Shown here in pieces: positions 1 through 9,481 of a stretch of 64,000 nt of DNA. This DNA comes from SIG299 sp045531955 (lineage in GTDB: Bacteria > Bacillota > Clostridia > Lachnospirales > Lachnospiraceae). Positions within the stretch are counted from its first letter, which is position 1; every line of letters begins with the position of its first letter. The DNA is taken from assembly GCA_045531955.1 (NCBI GenBank), contig JAZSFC010000031.1, positions 1 to 64,000 of the forward strand, written 5' to 3'. A program made the translations under genes and the position numbers. The notes under the pieces are model-generated. The model did no database searches, was not told where the DNA came from, and worked only from the letters and a program-made list of their open reading frames with translations.

Positions 1-1371
1 CGCAGAAGCGGTTGCTGTTTCATCAATCGCATTCTTGCCCACATCCTTACCATCTTCCATTGCAAGTACTGCTAACATTGGATCGATGTGGTTCTTGTTG
101 TATAAGGATACACCTGTTTCAAGGTCTGCTCTGAAGTGGAATTCGCCATCTGCATAAGTGATGGACTTCGCCTTACGGCCGGTACCGGTAGTAATGGTCT
201 CGCCCTTTGTGCTCCAGTGAACATCCTCTACACCATAGGTCCAAAGGCTCTGACCTTCTGCACCGTCTAACATGGTGCCAAAGAATAAATCAAAGGCCTG
301 TTCCGGATTTTCACATGCAGAAGTGATAACCCACATTGGAGCATAACGCTCTACATAGTTGCCAAGCTCTGCGATTGGCTCCATCACGATTAATTCGGAT
401 GGGGAACCGATGAGGGCTAAGTTTTCTTCCAGGTTGCTTGCCCAGGTACCTGCCCAGTATGTAAATACACCACACTTATCTGCGTAGAACTTATTACGGC
501 AGTCGGAAGTCTGGTTGGTAGAGAATTCAGGATCAATCCAACCGTTGGCAACACCGTCAGCCAGACGCTCTAAGGCATCATACATTTCAGGCTGTGTGAA
601 ACCGTCTACCCATTCACCGGACTCTGTCTGGTAGAAGTCAGGATACGCATTCCAGAAAAATTCCGGTAAGTAGTTGGTATAAGGAGCTTCTAAGTTTACA
701 AGACCGGAGGAAGTAAGTGCATAGCCTTCCGGACTGAGCTGAGCAAACGCATCCAGCATTTCTGTATATTCTGCATAGGTCTTTGGAAGATCATCCATGG
801 TGTAGCCCGCTCTCTCTAACCAGGTCTTCTTTACATAAGTAACACAGCCGTTACCTCTTGCAGGTGCAATACCGTATAATCTTCCGTCAATCATGCTGTC
901 TTCAAAAATCTGTGGGTTGGTCACACGACCGGAGGCCTTGATTTCGGAATTATTCCACATATCGGTTACATCAACTAAAATGCCGTTCTGTGCGTACTGA
1001 ACATAGTAGGTAGAACCCATCAGTACGATGTCCGGCCAGTAAGACTTATCCGGATTCGCAAAGGTCTGGGATACAGTACTATAATAGCTGGAATGGTCAG
1101 GCATAATAATTTCTACATCAATTCCCATTAACTTTTCCAGTTCTGCTTCAAACTGTGCACCGCCGTGGGCAGGATTTGCAAACTGCACGGTACCGTCTAC
1201 CATAATGGTTAACTTATCTAAATCTTTCTTTTCTCCGGTAGCAGTATTTCCTGTGCTTGGTGCAGGAGTTGTGTTGTCTGCGGTTCCTTCGTCGCCGCCG
1301 CATGCTGCAAGACCAAGTACCATGGTTGCTGCAAGCGCCATTGCAAGGAGCTTCTTTGCTGTCTTTTTCAT
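1..1371 (-). CDS. ABC transporter sugar-binding lipoprotein (C-terminus cut by window edge)
   Basis: This is an extracellular solute-binding protein of a sugar ABC importer; 457 codons are visible and the gene runs off the left edge without a stop. The N-terminus is a lipoprotein signal: a basic start MKKTAKK, a hydrophobic stretch and the lipobox LAAC with Cys24, followed by an acidic, Thr/Ser/Pro-rich linker to about residue 48. The rest has the layout of the LplA/YtcQ type of binding proteins (inference from general pattern, for example a segment near residues 150-165 reading DGRLYGIAPARGNG). It is divergent from a transmembrane AraC regulator, the same pairing seen for oligogalacturonide and rhamnogalacturonan importers. 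A TGTAA-N4-TTACA operator lies upstream and is shared with uxaB and kduD, so the ligand is probably a pectic oligosaccharide. The permease genes would lie left of the window. Confidence 0.9.
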   Translation of the reverse strand, partial: MKKTAKKLLAMALAATMVLGLAACGGDEGTADNTTPAPSTGNTATGEKKDLDKLTIMVDGTVQFANPAHGGAQFEAELEKLMGIDVEIIMPDHSSYYSTVSQTFANPDKSYWPDIVLMGSTYYVQYAQNGILVDVTDMWNNSEIKASGRVTNPQIFEDSMIDGRLYGIAPARGNGCVTYVKKTWLERAGYTMDDLPKTYAEYTEMLDAFAQLSPEGYALTSSGLVNLEAPYTNYLPEFFWNAYPDFYQTESGEWVDGFTQPEMYDALERLADGVANGWIDPEFSTNQTSDCRNKFYADKCGVFTYWAGTWASNLEENLALIGSPSELIVMEPIAELGNYVERYAPMWVITSACENPEQAFDLFFGTMLDGAEGQSLWTYGVEDVHWSTKGETITTGTGRKAKSITYADGEFHFRADLETGVSLYNKNHIDPMLAVLAMEDGKDVGKNAIDETATASA

Positions 1372-1464
1372 AATTCATTCCTCCATTATGCAGGGATTCC
1401 TCCCCTATGATGCATTAATGATACCATATATATTTTATAAGAAACAAGCTACAATTCTTTGGAT

Positions 1465-1478
1465 TGTAAACTCTTACA
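1465..1478. promoter_or_regulatory. Uronate-regulon operator candidate TGTAA-N4-TTACA (importer copy)
   Basis: The 14 bases TGTAAACTCTTACA form an inverted repeat with 5-bp arms and a 4-bp centre. It lies about 90 bp upstream of the importer lipoprotein start and just downstream of its likely promoter. The same arms and spacing recur before uxaB and kduD and were not seen in front of unrelated genes. Confidence 0.6.
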
Positions 1479-1491
1479 TTTTTCGTTTGAT

Positions 1492-1521
1492 ATCATAAAA
1501 AATGCACTTTTTAAGTTGCAA
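1492..1521 (-). promoter_or_regulatory. Candidate promoter of the importer lipoprotein gene
   Basis: On the minus strand a -35-like TTGCAA (1521-1516) and a -10-like TATGAT (1497-1492) are separated by 18 bp. The operator candidate at 1465-1478 would then lie just inside the transcript. Both boxes deviate from consensus, so this is only plausible. Confidence 0.4.
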
Positions 1522-1614
1522 TGACACCGTCCTTTTGGTATACTTAAGGTGCTTTTTTATAGAAAACAAACCAAATTTAATGATACAAAAGATTTTTTCG
1601 GGAGAAATAACTCT

Positions 1615-3882
1615 ATGAAACCAATACGGACCGATAAAAAACGTTCCCTTTTATTTAGATTTGTAACCTCTTACAGCAGTATTTTACTCTTTGTACTGGT
1701 ATTAGGTTTATTTTTTATGATTTCTTTAACCAATACATACCGCAGCAGCACATACCGTCAAAATACAACACTGTTTGAAAACTGCGTTAAAGATTTTGAC
1801 ACTTCTCTCCGGCTGTTCAGCACCTTAACCACCCAAATCGGTTCCAATGAAACCATAAAAGCACTTTCTTATCTTACGGAAGAAGAAAAAACATACAATT
1901 TTTATGCCTTGGGCAAAGAATCCATGGAATACCTGTCCAATCTGATGTCCATGCAGGGTATGCTGCCTATTGACAGTTTTTATGTATACTTGCCGGAAAC
2001 GGAGTATTTCTTATCTCCTGCCCAATTTGCGTCTAAAGAAATGTTTTATTTCCAGCGGACTGCTTTGGCAGATGAATTGGCTATAAAGCGGGACACTCTC
2101 ATTGCTTCCTATGATAACGTAATGTCCCTGCTTCCTTTTACTGAATATTCCGTTAACTCTGCCACAGTTTATTTGTACAAAATACCGTTGGCCGCAACCT
2201 TTTCCCAAAGCTATCATCCGGGAATTGCCTGTTTCGAATTAAATGCTGATGCTTTACAACAAAATTTCGATGATGTACTCACCAGCACTTCTTCTTATTT
2301 GTATATTGCAGATAAATCCGGCACATTCCTTGCCTCTATGGGAAACACAGCAACATTTTCTACAAGCATAGAATCCTTGCTGCCCCTTGCAGATAACAGT
2401 ACTTCTGAATTCCATCATGAAGAATTCAGGCAAAGCGGTCAAAAGTATACCATTACGAAAACAACTTCTGAATTTAACGGCTGGAACTACTATTTAATTC
2501 AGCCTTCTGCATATTTACTAAATGATTTGTCCGCCTATCGGACTACCTATGTGATTGCTATTACTGCGGTATTAATCATCTCCTTTTTGATGATTTTTTC
2601 CCTATCCCGGGCAAATACAAAACCTTATGAACAAATGCACAGCCGTTTGGAATCTTCCCATAAAGAAAACATCATTCTACAAGAGAAGAATGAATCTCTT
2701 CAGGGTGTTTTAACTAAGCAGCGGCCACTTGTTTACAGTGCTTATGTAGCCCGTATTATGAAAGGTGCGGTATCCTCTGACAACGACATCCGCGAAATCA
2801 ACGATTTCTTAAAAATCGAAGGTTTGGGCCGCTTGAATTATCAGGTTTTACTGGTATCCCTGCGTTTGGAACAGTTAGATGATTTAAACCACTACCAGCT
2901 GCAGGAATACGAATCCCTGCTCTACCGTTGCTTTTATCAATACTTTGGCAGCAACATTTTGATTTATCATCCGGATGTCAACAAGTTTGCCTTGCTGCTG
3001 TCCTCCGAAACAAAAACTGAGGACCCGGCCTGCATTGCAAGCATCCGTCAAACATTCACGGAATTACATAATTATCTGTTGGAAGAACATTCCCTTTGGA
3101 CCTTTGCCGGTCTCGGTGACTCAAATACCATGCTTCCGTATTTTTGGAAATCCTATCAGCAGGCTTTGGAAGCGTCAGCTCTCATTAAAGATGACCACTT
3201 TTTCCAAAGCTACCATGACCTTTCCCGAAGCAGCGAAACCTATTATTATCCGTACGAAATGGCCAGTCAGCTAACCACCTTTATTCAGGCAGCCAACACC
3301 ATTCAGATTAACGAAATTTTTAAGCTGATTACCCGTGAAAATGTAACTTACCGTTCCATTTCCGAAACAAATCTGCAGTGGCTGTTATCCGACCTGCGTA
3401 CTACATTAATTAAAATTCGTCAGAACCTTTCTGAGCGTCCGGAAGGTCTTACAGAAGATTTTGATGAAAGGCTTACCAAAGAAACCACCTTAGAAGGCAT
3501 GCAGCAATTAGCTTTGCTGCTCTCTTCCTGCTATAAATCCGGCAATACCGGTAACCAACTGATTAGCTCCATCCAAAACTATATCAGTAAAAACTATCAT
3601 GATCCGGATTTAAGCCTGAAGAAAATATCCGAAGTGTTTTCCATTTCCGAGAGTTATTTCTCCTACTTATTCAAGGCAGAAACGGGCAGAAACTTTTCTG
3701 AATATTTGGAAGAGCTTCGTATGCAGCAGGCAATTTATCTTTTAAAAGAAACCGATACCCCTCTCTCGGAGCTGTACAGCCATTTAGGATACAGCAATCC
3801 GAATTCCTTCCGACGGGCCTTTAAAAAAGTTTACGGTTCTTCTCCGAAGGCATTCCGCCATACCGGAGAAACTTCCGAATAA
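1615..3882 (+). CDS. Membrane-bound AraC-family transcriptional regulator
   Basis: The protein is a sensor-regulator with an extracytoplasmic sensing region flanked by two membrane helices (about residues 16-38 and 308-330) and a C-terminal AraC DNA-binding domain with two helix-turn-helix motifs (about residues 647-752). This is the architecture of the YtdP/YesN-like regulators that control pectic oligosaccharide import in Bacillus. I chose ATG 1615 (755 residues) because GGGAG lies 10-12 bp upstream; an in-frame GTG at 1549 would add 22 residues but has no ribosome site. It is divergent from the importer lipoprotein and is followed by a deacetylase and a GH43 enzyme, which are its likely targets. 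The exact ligand is unknown. Confidence 0.85.
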   Translation: MKPIRTDKKRSLLFRFVTSYSSILLFVLVLGLFFMISLTNTYRSSTYRQNTTLFENCVKDFDTSLRLFSTLTTQIGSNETIKALSYLTEEEKTYNFYALGKESMEYLSNLMSMQGMLPIDSFYVYLPETEYFLSPAQFASKEMFYFQRTALADELAIKRDTLIASYDNVMSLLPFTEYSVNSATVYLYKIPLAATFSQSYHPGIACFELNADALQQNFDDVLTSTSSYLYIADKSGTFLASMGNTATFSTSIESLLPLADNSTSEFHHEEFRQSGQKYTITKTTSEFNGWNYYLIQPSAYLLNDLSAYRTTYVIAITAVLIISFLMIFSLSRANTKPYEQMHSRLESSHKENIILQEKNESLQGVLTKQRPLVYSAYVARIMKGAVSSDNDIREINDFLKIEGLGRLNYQVLLVSLRLEQLDDLNHYQLQEYESLLYRCFYQYFGSNILIYHPDVNKFALLLSSETKTEDPACIASIRQTFTELHNYLLEEHSLWTFAGLGDSNTMLPYFWKSYQQALEASALIKDDHFFQSYHDLSRSSETYYYPYEMASQLTTFIQAANTIQINEIFKLITRENVTYRSISETNLQWLLSDLRTTLIKIRQNLSERPEGLTEDFDERLTKETTLEGMQQLALLLSSCYKSGNTGNQLISSIQNYISKNYHDPDLSLKKISEVFSISESYFSYLFKAETGRNFSEYLEELRMQQAIYLLKETDTPLSELYSHLGYSNPNSFRRAFKKVYGSSPKAFRHTGETSE

Positions 3883-3924
3883 CCGGACATTTTATAACTA
3901 TTTTGAATAAGGAGAATACCAACT

Positions 3925-4638
3925 ATGCCAAGAATCTATTATGCTGCCGACTCCATCGTTGCACAGAAAAATATTTTTACCTATCCGGAAACCGGAATCG
4001 GTCAGATGCTTCCGCTCTATTTAAAGCGCACCGTACGCATCCAGAATCATGCAGAAAACGGACGAAGCACCAAAAGTTTTATTGACGAATCCCGTCTTGC
4101 CGCTATATATAACGACATCCGGGAAGGTGATTTTCTTTTTATCCAGTTTGGACACAATGATGAAAAGCAGGCTGACCCAAACCGTTATACCGAAGCTTAC
4201 GGGGATTATCAGGTAAATCTTGAAAAATTTATTAATGTTGCAAGAAACCGCAAAGCATATCCGGTTCTGATTACTCCGCTCTGCCGTCGTCAGTTCAACG
4301 AAAACGGCACCTTACAGGATACCCATGGAGAATATCCGGAAGCTATGCGTCAGGTTGCAAAACGTCTGGAAGTTCCATGTATTGATTTATGTGCGTTAAG
4401 CTATGAAGCAGTACAAAAAGCCGGTGATGAAGCTAGTAAACAATGGTTTATGAACTTTCCGGCAGGGCTTTATCCTAATTTTCCGGATGGAAAAGAAGAC
4501 AATTCCCACCTTCGTCCGGAAGGTGCCATGTATTTTGCGGGGATTCTTGCAAATGAATTGAAAAAACTTGGCGGAATTTATGCGGATTTACTTTTAGAAG
4601 CGCCGGACAAACCACTGTCTTCCGCTATTGAACCATAA
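3925..4638 (+). CDS. SGNH hydrolase, rhamnogalacturonan-acetylesterase-like (CE12 type)
   Basis: This 237-residue protein probably removes acetyl groups from rhamnogalacturonan-derived oligosaccharides. The SGNH blocks are visible: AADSIV near residue 8 holds the nucleophile serine (block I, an A replacing the usual G), ENGRSTKSF supplies the block II glycine, FGHND carries the block III asparagine, and DNSHLRPEGA near the C-terminus is the Asp-x-x-His block V. There is no signal peptide, so it acts in the cytoplasm on imported oligosaccharides. AAGGAG sits 11 bp before the ATG. It lies 42 bp after the AraC regulator and 48 bp before GH43, apparently in one operon. Assignment to CE12 rather than another SGNH family is by motif and context. 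Confidence 0.8.
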   Translation: MPRIYYAADSIVAQKNIFTYPETGIGQMLPLYLKRTVRIQNHAENGRSTKSFIDESRLAAIYNDIREGDFLFIQFGHNDEKQADPNRYTEAYGDYQVNLEKFINVARNRKAYPVLITPLCRRQFNENGTLQDTHGEYPEAMRQVAKRLEVPCIDLCALSYEAVQKAGDEASKQWFMNFPAGLYPNFPDGKEDNSHLRPEGAMYFAGILANELKKLGGIYADLLLEAPDKPLSSAIEP

Positions 4639-4686
4639 AATTATCTGTCTATTATTATTTTTTAACAAATTTATCGAGGAAATGCC

Positions 4687-6291
4687 ATGCAGGAACCGAA
4701 ACTTTGGTGCCCGGATTTAGGCAACGGCACCTTTCAAAATCCAATTTTATATGCAGATTATTCCGATCCGGATGTATGCCGAGTAGGCGATACCTTTTAT
4801 ATGACTGCCTCCAGCTTTAATTATATTCCAGGACTTCCGATTCTTACTTCCAAGGATTTGGTAAACTGGGAATTAAAAAACTATGCCATTAAAGAACGGA
4901 TACCTTTTGATATGTATGATACTCCCGCCCATGCCAAAGGAATTTGGGCACCCAGTATCCGTTATCACAACGGAGAATTCTTTATTTTCGTCGGTATGCC
5001 GGATCAGGGGATTTTCATGTTAAAAACAAAAGACCCTTTAGGTGAATGGTCCGGACCTTTCCTTGTGCTTCCCGGCAAAGGCTATATCGACCCATGCCCT
5101 CTTTGGGATGATGATGGTAATGCATATGTCATTCACGGTTATGCAAAAAGCCGTATCGGCTTTAAGAGTATCCTCGGAATCTTTCAAATAACTCCCGATG
5201 GCGAACAGGCTATCAGTGATGATGTTTTCTTATATGATGGCACAAAAACCAATCCTACCATTGAAGGCCCAAAGGTTTACAAAAAAAATGGGTATTATTA
5301 CATTTTCGCTCCGGCCGGTGGTGTAAAAACCGGTTGGCAAACGGTTCTCCGTTCCAAAAGCTTGTTTGGACCTTACGAAGAAAAAATAGTAATGCATCAG
5401 GGCAACTCCGATATTAACGGACCTCACCAGGGCGGTTTAGTAGATACCCCTACCGGTGAAGAATGGTTCATTCATTTCCAGGATGCCGGTGTATACGGGC
5501 GAATCACCCATATGCAGCCGGTAACATGGAATAACGACTGGCCGGTTATCGGTAAAGATATCGAAGGTAACGGTTGCGGTGAACCACAGCACAGTTATCC
5601 GGTTCCTGACTGCTATTCTGTGCCAACAGAGCCCCTCTATTTAAAAGCCTCCGATGATTTTACTTCTCCTGAGCTCGGACTTCAGTGGCAGTGGCTTGCC
5701 AACAGTAAACCGGAGTTTTACTCTCTTACCGAACGTCCGGGTGCACTGCGTCTTTACAGCATAGATCCTACAGAAAAAAGTAATCCTGTTCTTTGGGACT
5801 GTGCTAATGTTCTGACCCAGAAAATCGTATGCCCTGCTTTTACTGCTGACTTTGAGCTGGACATTTCCGGTTTACAGAACGGATGTCAGGCAGGAATTGT
5901 TATGATTGGCGGGGAATACTCTGCTCTTGCGTTCCGTAAAGAAGCAGATGGTTTGAAGCTGATTTATTTCGAATCGGAAACCATAAAAGAAAAAGCGGAT
6001 GTCAAAGATACAAAAACAAAAGAAAGAAAAACAGAGAACATATTGTATTCTATTCCTGTAGACAAGTCTGTTTCCACTGCTATTTTAAGAATTGATTTCA
6101 GCAAAAACAAGGTTTGTCAGATGTCATACCGTCTGCAAAATGAAGCCGGTTTTACTCAAATTCCATTTAGCTCTATTCCAAAGGACCATACCTGGACCGG
6201 AGCAAAAACCGGCATGTTTTCTACTGCATTAGAACCATGTAATAATCATAGTTTTACAGACTTTATAAATGTACGTGTCACAATGATATAA
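4687..6291 (+). CDS. Glycoside hydrolase family 43 (beta-xylosidase / alpha-L-arabinofuranosidase)
   Basis: The 534-residue protein has a GH43 five-bladed propeller in the first ~300 residues followed by a C-terminal beta-sandwich domain of the GH43 C2 type. The family catalytic triad can be placed: the base Asp in YSDPDVC near residue 28, the pKa-modulating Asp in YIDPCPLWDDDG near 138, and the acid Glu in IEGPKVY near 195. It would remove xylosyl or arabinosyl residues from oligosaccharides; in this pectin setting xylogalacturonan or arabinan side chains are likely, but the sequence does not decide between them. No signal peptide is present, so it is intracellular. It is the last gene of the AraC-SGNH-GH43 run and is followed by a terminator hairpin. 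Confidence 0.88.
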   Translation: MQEPKLWCPDLGNGTFQNPILYADYSDPDVCRVGDTFYMTASSFNYIPGLPILTSKDLVNWELKNYAIKERIPFDMYDTPAHAKGIWAPSIRYHNGEFFIFVGMPDQGIFMLKTKDPLGEWSGPFLVLPGKGYIDPCPLWDDDGNAYVIHGYAKSRIGFKSILGIFQITPDGEQAISDDVFLYDGTKTNPTIEGPKVYKKNGYYYIFAPAGGVKTGWQTVLRSKSLFGPYEEKIVMHQGNSDINGPHQGGLVDTPTGEEWFIHFQDAGVYGRITHMQPVTWNNDWPVIGKDIEGNGCGEPQHSYPVPDCYSVPTEPLYLKASDDFTSPELGLQWQWLANSKPEFYSLTERPGALRLYSIDPTEKSNPVLWDCANVLTQKIVCPAFTADFELDISGLQNGCQAGIVMIGGEYSALAFRKEADGLKLIYFESETIKEKADVKDTKTKERKTENILYSIPVDKSVSTAILRIDFSKNKVCQMSYRLQNEAGFTQIPFSSIPKDHTWTGAKTGMFSTALEPCNNHSFTDFINVRVTMI

Positions 6292-6320
6292 TCATATATT
6301 CTACAGCATTAGAATATATT

Positions 6321-6352
6321 AAAAGGCTTCTGAACAAAATCAGAAGCCTTTT
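6321..6352. terminator. Bidirectional intrinsic terminator between GH43 and GH28 genes
   Basis: A perfect 13-bp stem (6321-6333 with 6340-6352) encloses a 6-nt loop. A-rich on one side and T-rich on the other, it can stop transcription of both converging genes. Confidence 0.85.
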
Positions 6353-6373
6353 ACTTTTACAACAATTAACCCT

Positions 6374-7939
6374 CTATTCTCTTGTAAACTTGTCTACACC
6401 GTCCAGTATAATCTCTTCGCCATCCTGACCGGTAATTGTCACATTTTTCAGTTCCAACTCCTCCAGGTTTTTAGCAAGCATACCGGACTTAGTAGTCTTA
6501 TCTGCACCATCCATCATAGCAGGTACACCTGCCTTTGGATTTTCAGCATAACTAAAGCTTACATTTTCAAAACCAACCTTTTTAATCTTCTGCTCTGGCA
6601 AACCAAACATATATGCCGCTGCCGCATGACAATTGGTTGCTTTGATGTTACGGAAATTCAGCTCTCCAAGGAATGGTGTTCTGTCATCCACAGGGAAATA
6701 TTCCTTGGACTGAACATACTGACTGTGTCCGTCCGGGTCACAGAAGTAGAACGCATTGATAACCACAGGAGTCATAACATGATCCATTTCGATGTTTTCA
6801 AATAAAACACCATCGATAATTGCATCTTTACCGCGTCCGCGTCTTGTTTTAATACGAAGTCCACGGTCCGTATGCAGGAACTTACAGTCCTTTACGATTA
6901 AGTTCTTTACACCGCCGGCCATTTCACTGCCGATGGTAATGGAACCGTGACCGTCTCTCATACAGCACTGACGGATCATCAGGTTTTCCGATGGTTTCTT
7001 ATGCTTTGCACCCATGTAAATCTTTCCGGACTTAATGGCAATACAATCATCACCCAGGGAGAAATATACGCCGATAATTTCAACATTTTTACAGGATTCC
7101 GGATCTAAACCGTCGGTATTTGGGGAATCCTTCGGATTTAATACCTTTAAATCAATAAATTTCAAATTATCGGAAAAATACGGGTGCAGATTCCAGGACG
7201 GACTGTTTTGGAACTGTACACCATGTAAAATCACGTTATTACAGTGATTTAAGAACACAAGTCTTGGTCTCCAAGCAATTTTACGGATCTTTGGATCTGC
7301 CCACCAGGTTTCGTAGGAAGAGCATCCGTCAATTACCCCCTGACCGGTAATAATTACATTTTCTACATTAATACCGGTAATAATGCCGGCGAAACAGTCA
7401 ATCGGATTGCCTTCCCAGGTACCCAGGTTATATTCGTCCTGTTCGTCATAACTGGTAATAACACCAGGTAAAATCGGGAACTTGGAACGGTCTGTTGTGG
7501 CATACAAGGTTGCCCCCTTGGCAAGCTCCAATACCAGATTACTCTTTAAAAACAAAGTAGTAATACGGTAATTTCCGGCCGGAATATATACTCTTCCGCC
7601 CTTTGGACATGCATTGATGGCACACTGGATAAATAAGGTATCGTCTGTTTCGTTATCACCCTTTGCACCAAACTCTTTTACATTCAAAGTAACAAATTCG
7701 TTTTCTGTGCAAACAGTAACCACGTCGGATTCTTTATCTGCGAACTTTACCTGTACCTCATAAGCTGTGGCAGGCTTTAAATCAAATACCGAAACCACAT
7801 TTTTATTGCTCCGTTCTGCCTCTTTGCCGTTTACATATACCACATGCTCTTCCTCTGTGCTATAGCAACCACAGTCTTTCAGTTCTAACACAAGGCTTCT
7901 GGCAGTTTTTAAGATGATATCAAATTCTAACTTTTTCAT
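6374..7939 (-). CDS. Glycoside hydrolase family 28 (exo-polygalacturonase-like)
   Basis: This enzyme hydrolyses alpha-1,4-galacturonide linkages. All four GH28 signature motifs are present in order in the second half of the right-handed beta-helix: NTDG, GDDC, GHGS and RIK, so the three catalytic aspartates and the catalytic histidine appear intact. A short fibronectin-III-like N-terminal segment (about residues 1-80) precedes the helix, as in bacterial exo-acting members. There is no signal peptide, so it should work in the cytoplasm on short oligogalacturonides. The start is ATG 7939 (521 residues): a strong G-rich ribosome site lies just before it, whereas the longer reading frame from 8029 would overlap the preceding gene. 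It is the last gene of the uxaB-uxaA-kdgK-kduI operon. Confidence 0.9.
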   Translation of the reverse strand: MKKLEFDIILKTARSLVLELKDCGCYSTEEEHVVYVNGKEAERSNKNVVSVFDLKPATAYEVQVKFADKESDVVTVCTENEFVTLNVKEFGAKGDNETDDTLFIQCAINACPKGGRVYIPAGNYRITTLFLKSNLVLELAKGATLYATTDRSKFPILPGVITSYDEQDEYNLGTWEGNPIDCFAGIITGINVENVIITGQGVIDGCSSYETWWADPKIRKIAWRPRLVFLNHCNNVILHGVQFQNSPSWNLHPYFSDNLKFIDLKVLNPKDSPNTDGLDPESCKNVEIIGVYFSLGDDCIAIKSGKIYMGAKHKKPSENLMIRQCCMRDGHGSITIGSEMAGGVKNLIVKDCKFLHTDRGLRIKTRRGRGKDAIIDGVLFENIEMDHVMTPVVINAFYFCDPDGHSQYVQSKEYFPVDDRTPFLGELNFRNIKATNCHAAAAYMFGLPEQKIKKVGFENVSFSYAENPKAGVPAMMDGADKTTKSGMLAKNLEELELKNVTITGQDGEEIILDGVDKFTRE

Positions 7940-7958
7940 TCTTTCGTGCCCCCCTGTA

Positions 7959-8573
7959 TTAGTTTCTCTCAAAGCGTTTTTCCAAACGCTTGATGGCATA
8001 ATATGCTGCCGGATATTTTTCATCTGCAAATACAGCTAAATCATCCTCATATTTTTCCAATAAAAATGCCTTGTAAAAGCATGCTTTTGCAAGCGCATAC
8101 GCCACAGTTGCATCCGGGTTTACGGAAACTGCCACATACTGTGCCCAAAGAAGACGCTGCACGGTTCTGTATAGCTCATAGATTTCTTCAGAAAAATATT
8201 CCAGCACCTCTGCCAGCATAGAAAAAACTACTTTGCTATCCGGATATTTCTTTACTGCCGTCTTACACTGCTCTGCCAAATCAATGTAATTCTCTTTTTT
8301 ATTACATTTCGTTTCGTATAATGCATATAAAGGCATCACATCAAGCAATAACTCTTCCTGATTTACGCCATTTGCAGTAAAAAGGCCTTCCGCATCTCTG
8401 TCTAATGCAGAAATTTCTTTTGCAGCTTCTGTTAAAGCTTCTTTGTAGTTTTCCGGCTCTACTGTAAATAAAAATGCCAACGCAGTCTTGGAATTTTTTG
8501 CATTCTCTTTGATTTCGTCTAACACTTTATTATTTTTTGTGACTCGATATTCTTCGATTTTAGCTCGAATCAT
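7959..8573 (-). CDS. Protein of unknown function in the pectin operon, possible GH88/GH105-like remnant
   Basis: This 204-residue, alpha-helical protein lies between kduI and the GH28 gene, 10 bp after kduI. I do not firmly recognise it. A central segment (about residues 78-108), with MPLYALYETKCNKKENYID as its core, resembles the helical repeat found in GH88/GH105 unsaturated uronyl hydrolases, where a similar pattern of MPFY, YET and Y-x-D-x-x-x-Q follows the catalytic Asp region. It is however much shorter than those enzymes (about 370 residues), and the catalytic Asp and surrounding tryptophans are not evident. It may be a reduced or accessory member of that (alpha/alpha)6 fold. I chose ATG 8573 because it follows a ribosome site and avoids a large overlap with kduI. 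Confidence 0.7.
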   Translation of the reverse strand: MIRAKIEEYRVTKNNKVLDEIKENAKNSKTALAFLFTVEPENYKEALTEAAKEISALDRDAEGLFTANGVNQEELLLDVMPLYALYETKCNKKENYIDLAEQCKTAVKKYPDSKVVFSMLAEVLEYFSEEIYELYRTVQRLLWAQYVAVSVNPDATVAYALAKACFYKAFLLEKYEDDLAVFADEKYPAAYYAIKRLEKRFERN

Positions 8574-8583
8574 AAAATCCTCC

Positions 8584-9447
8584 TTAGCGGATGTCCTGCA
8601 TGGCAACGCCGTCCATGTCGTCAAATGCCTGGTTTTCACCAACCATGCCCCAAATAAAGGTGTATGCTCTGGTGCCGCATCCGGAGTGGATGGACCAGCT
8701 TGGAGAAATAACTGCCTGCTCATTCTTCATAACAATGTGGCGGGTTTCAGTAGGCTCGCCCATGTAATGGAATACCAAAGCGTCATCCTTCATATCGAAG
8801 TATAAATAAACTTCCATTCTTCTGTCGTGGGTGTGGCAAGGCATAGTGTTCCAAACACTGCCTTCTTCCAGCTTTGTCATACCCATAACCAGCTGGCAGC
8901 TTTCTACCTGACCAGGTAAAATGTACTTGCAGATAGTTCTGTGGTTTGCATCAGCAAGGCAACCAAGCTCTACCTTATTTTCATCCTTAACAATAACCAC
9001 ACCATCTTCCGGTGTACCTTCCGGCTTGATAAGCACGGTTGGATAAGACTTGTGAGCAGGTGCGCTGTTTAAGTAAAACTTTGCAGGATTTGCCGCATCA
9101 ACACTTGTAAAGGAAATATCCTTAGCACCCATGCCGATGTACATACCTTCCTTATATGCTACTTTGTATTCCTTGCCATCAATGGTGATTACACCGGCAC
9201 CACCGATGTTGATAACACCCATTTCTCTTCTTTCTAAGAAATAATCTGCACGAAGCTCATCACCCGCAGTAAGTACTAAAGTTTCCTTTACAGGCACTGC
9301 GGAACCGGTGATGATTCTATCAATGTGGCTGTAAACTAATTTAATAACATCTTTCTGGAATAAATCGTCAATTAAAAACTCCTCACGGAGTCTGTCGGTT
9401 GTATAGTGCTTTACGTCTTTTGGGGATGCTGCTGTTCTAAGTTCCAT
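8584..9447 (-). CDS. kduI: 5-dehydro-4-deoxy-D-glucuronate isomerase KduI
   Basis: KduI converts 4-deoxy-L-threo-5-hexosulose uronate, formed from unsaturated galacturonate, to 3-deoxy-D-glycero-2,5-hexodiulosonate, which KduD then reduces to KDG. The 287-residue length is close to the family norm of about 278. The start MELRTAASPKDVKHYTTDRL is typical, and the zinc-binding cupin residues are visible in MPCHTHDRRMEVYLYFD (two His and the Glu) and in SWSIHSGCGT (the last His). It lies in the uxaBA-kdgK operon, separated from kdgK by 81 bp containing a hairpin. Its presence shows that the organism also handles lyase-type, unsaturated products, though no lyase gene is in the window. The partner kduD is at 46.0 kb. 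Confidence 0.95.
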   Translation of the reverse strand: MELRTAASPKDVKHYTTDRLREEFLIDDLFQKDVIKLVYSHIDRIITGSAVPVKETLVLTAGDELRADYFLERREMGVINIGGAGVITIDGKEYKVAYKEGMYIGMGAKDISFTSVDAANPAKFYLNSAPAHKSYPTVLIKPEGTPEDGVVIVKDENKVELGCLADANHRTICKYILPGQVESCQLVMGMTKLEEGSVWNTMPCHTHDRRMEVYLYFDMKDDALVFHYMGEPTETRHIVMKNEQAVISPSWSIHSGCGTRAYTFIWGMVGENQAFDDMDGVAMQDIR

Positions 9448-9481
9448 AACTATGTACCACTTTCTTCCCTTTATTTAACAT

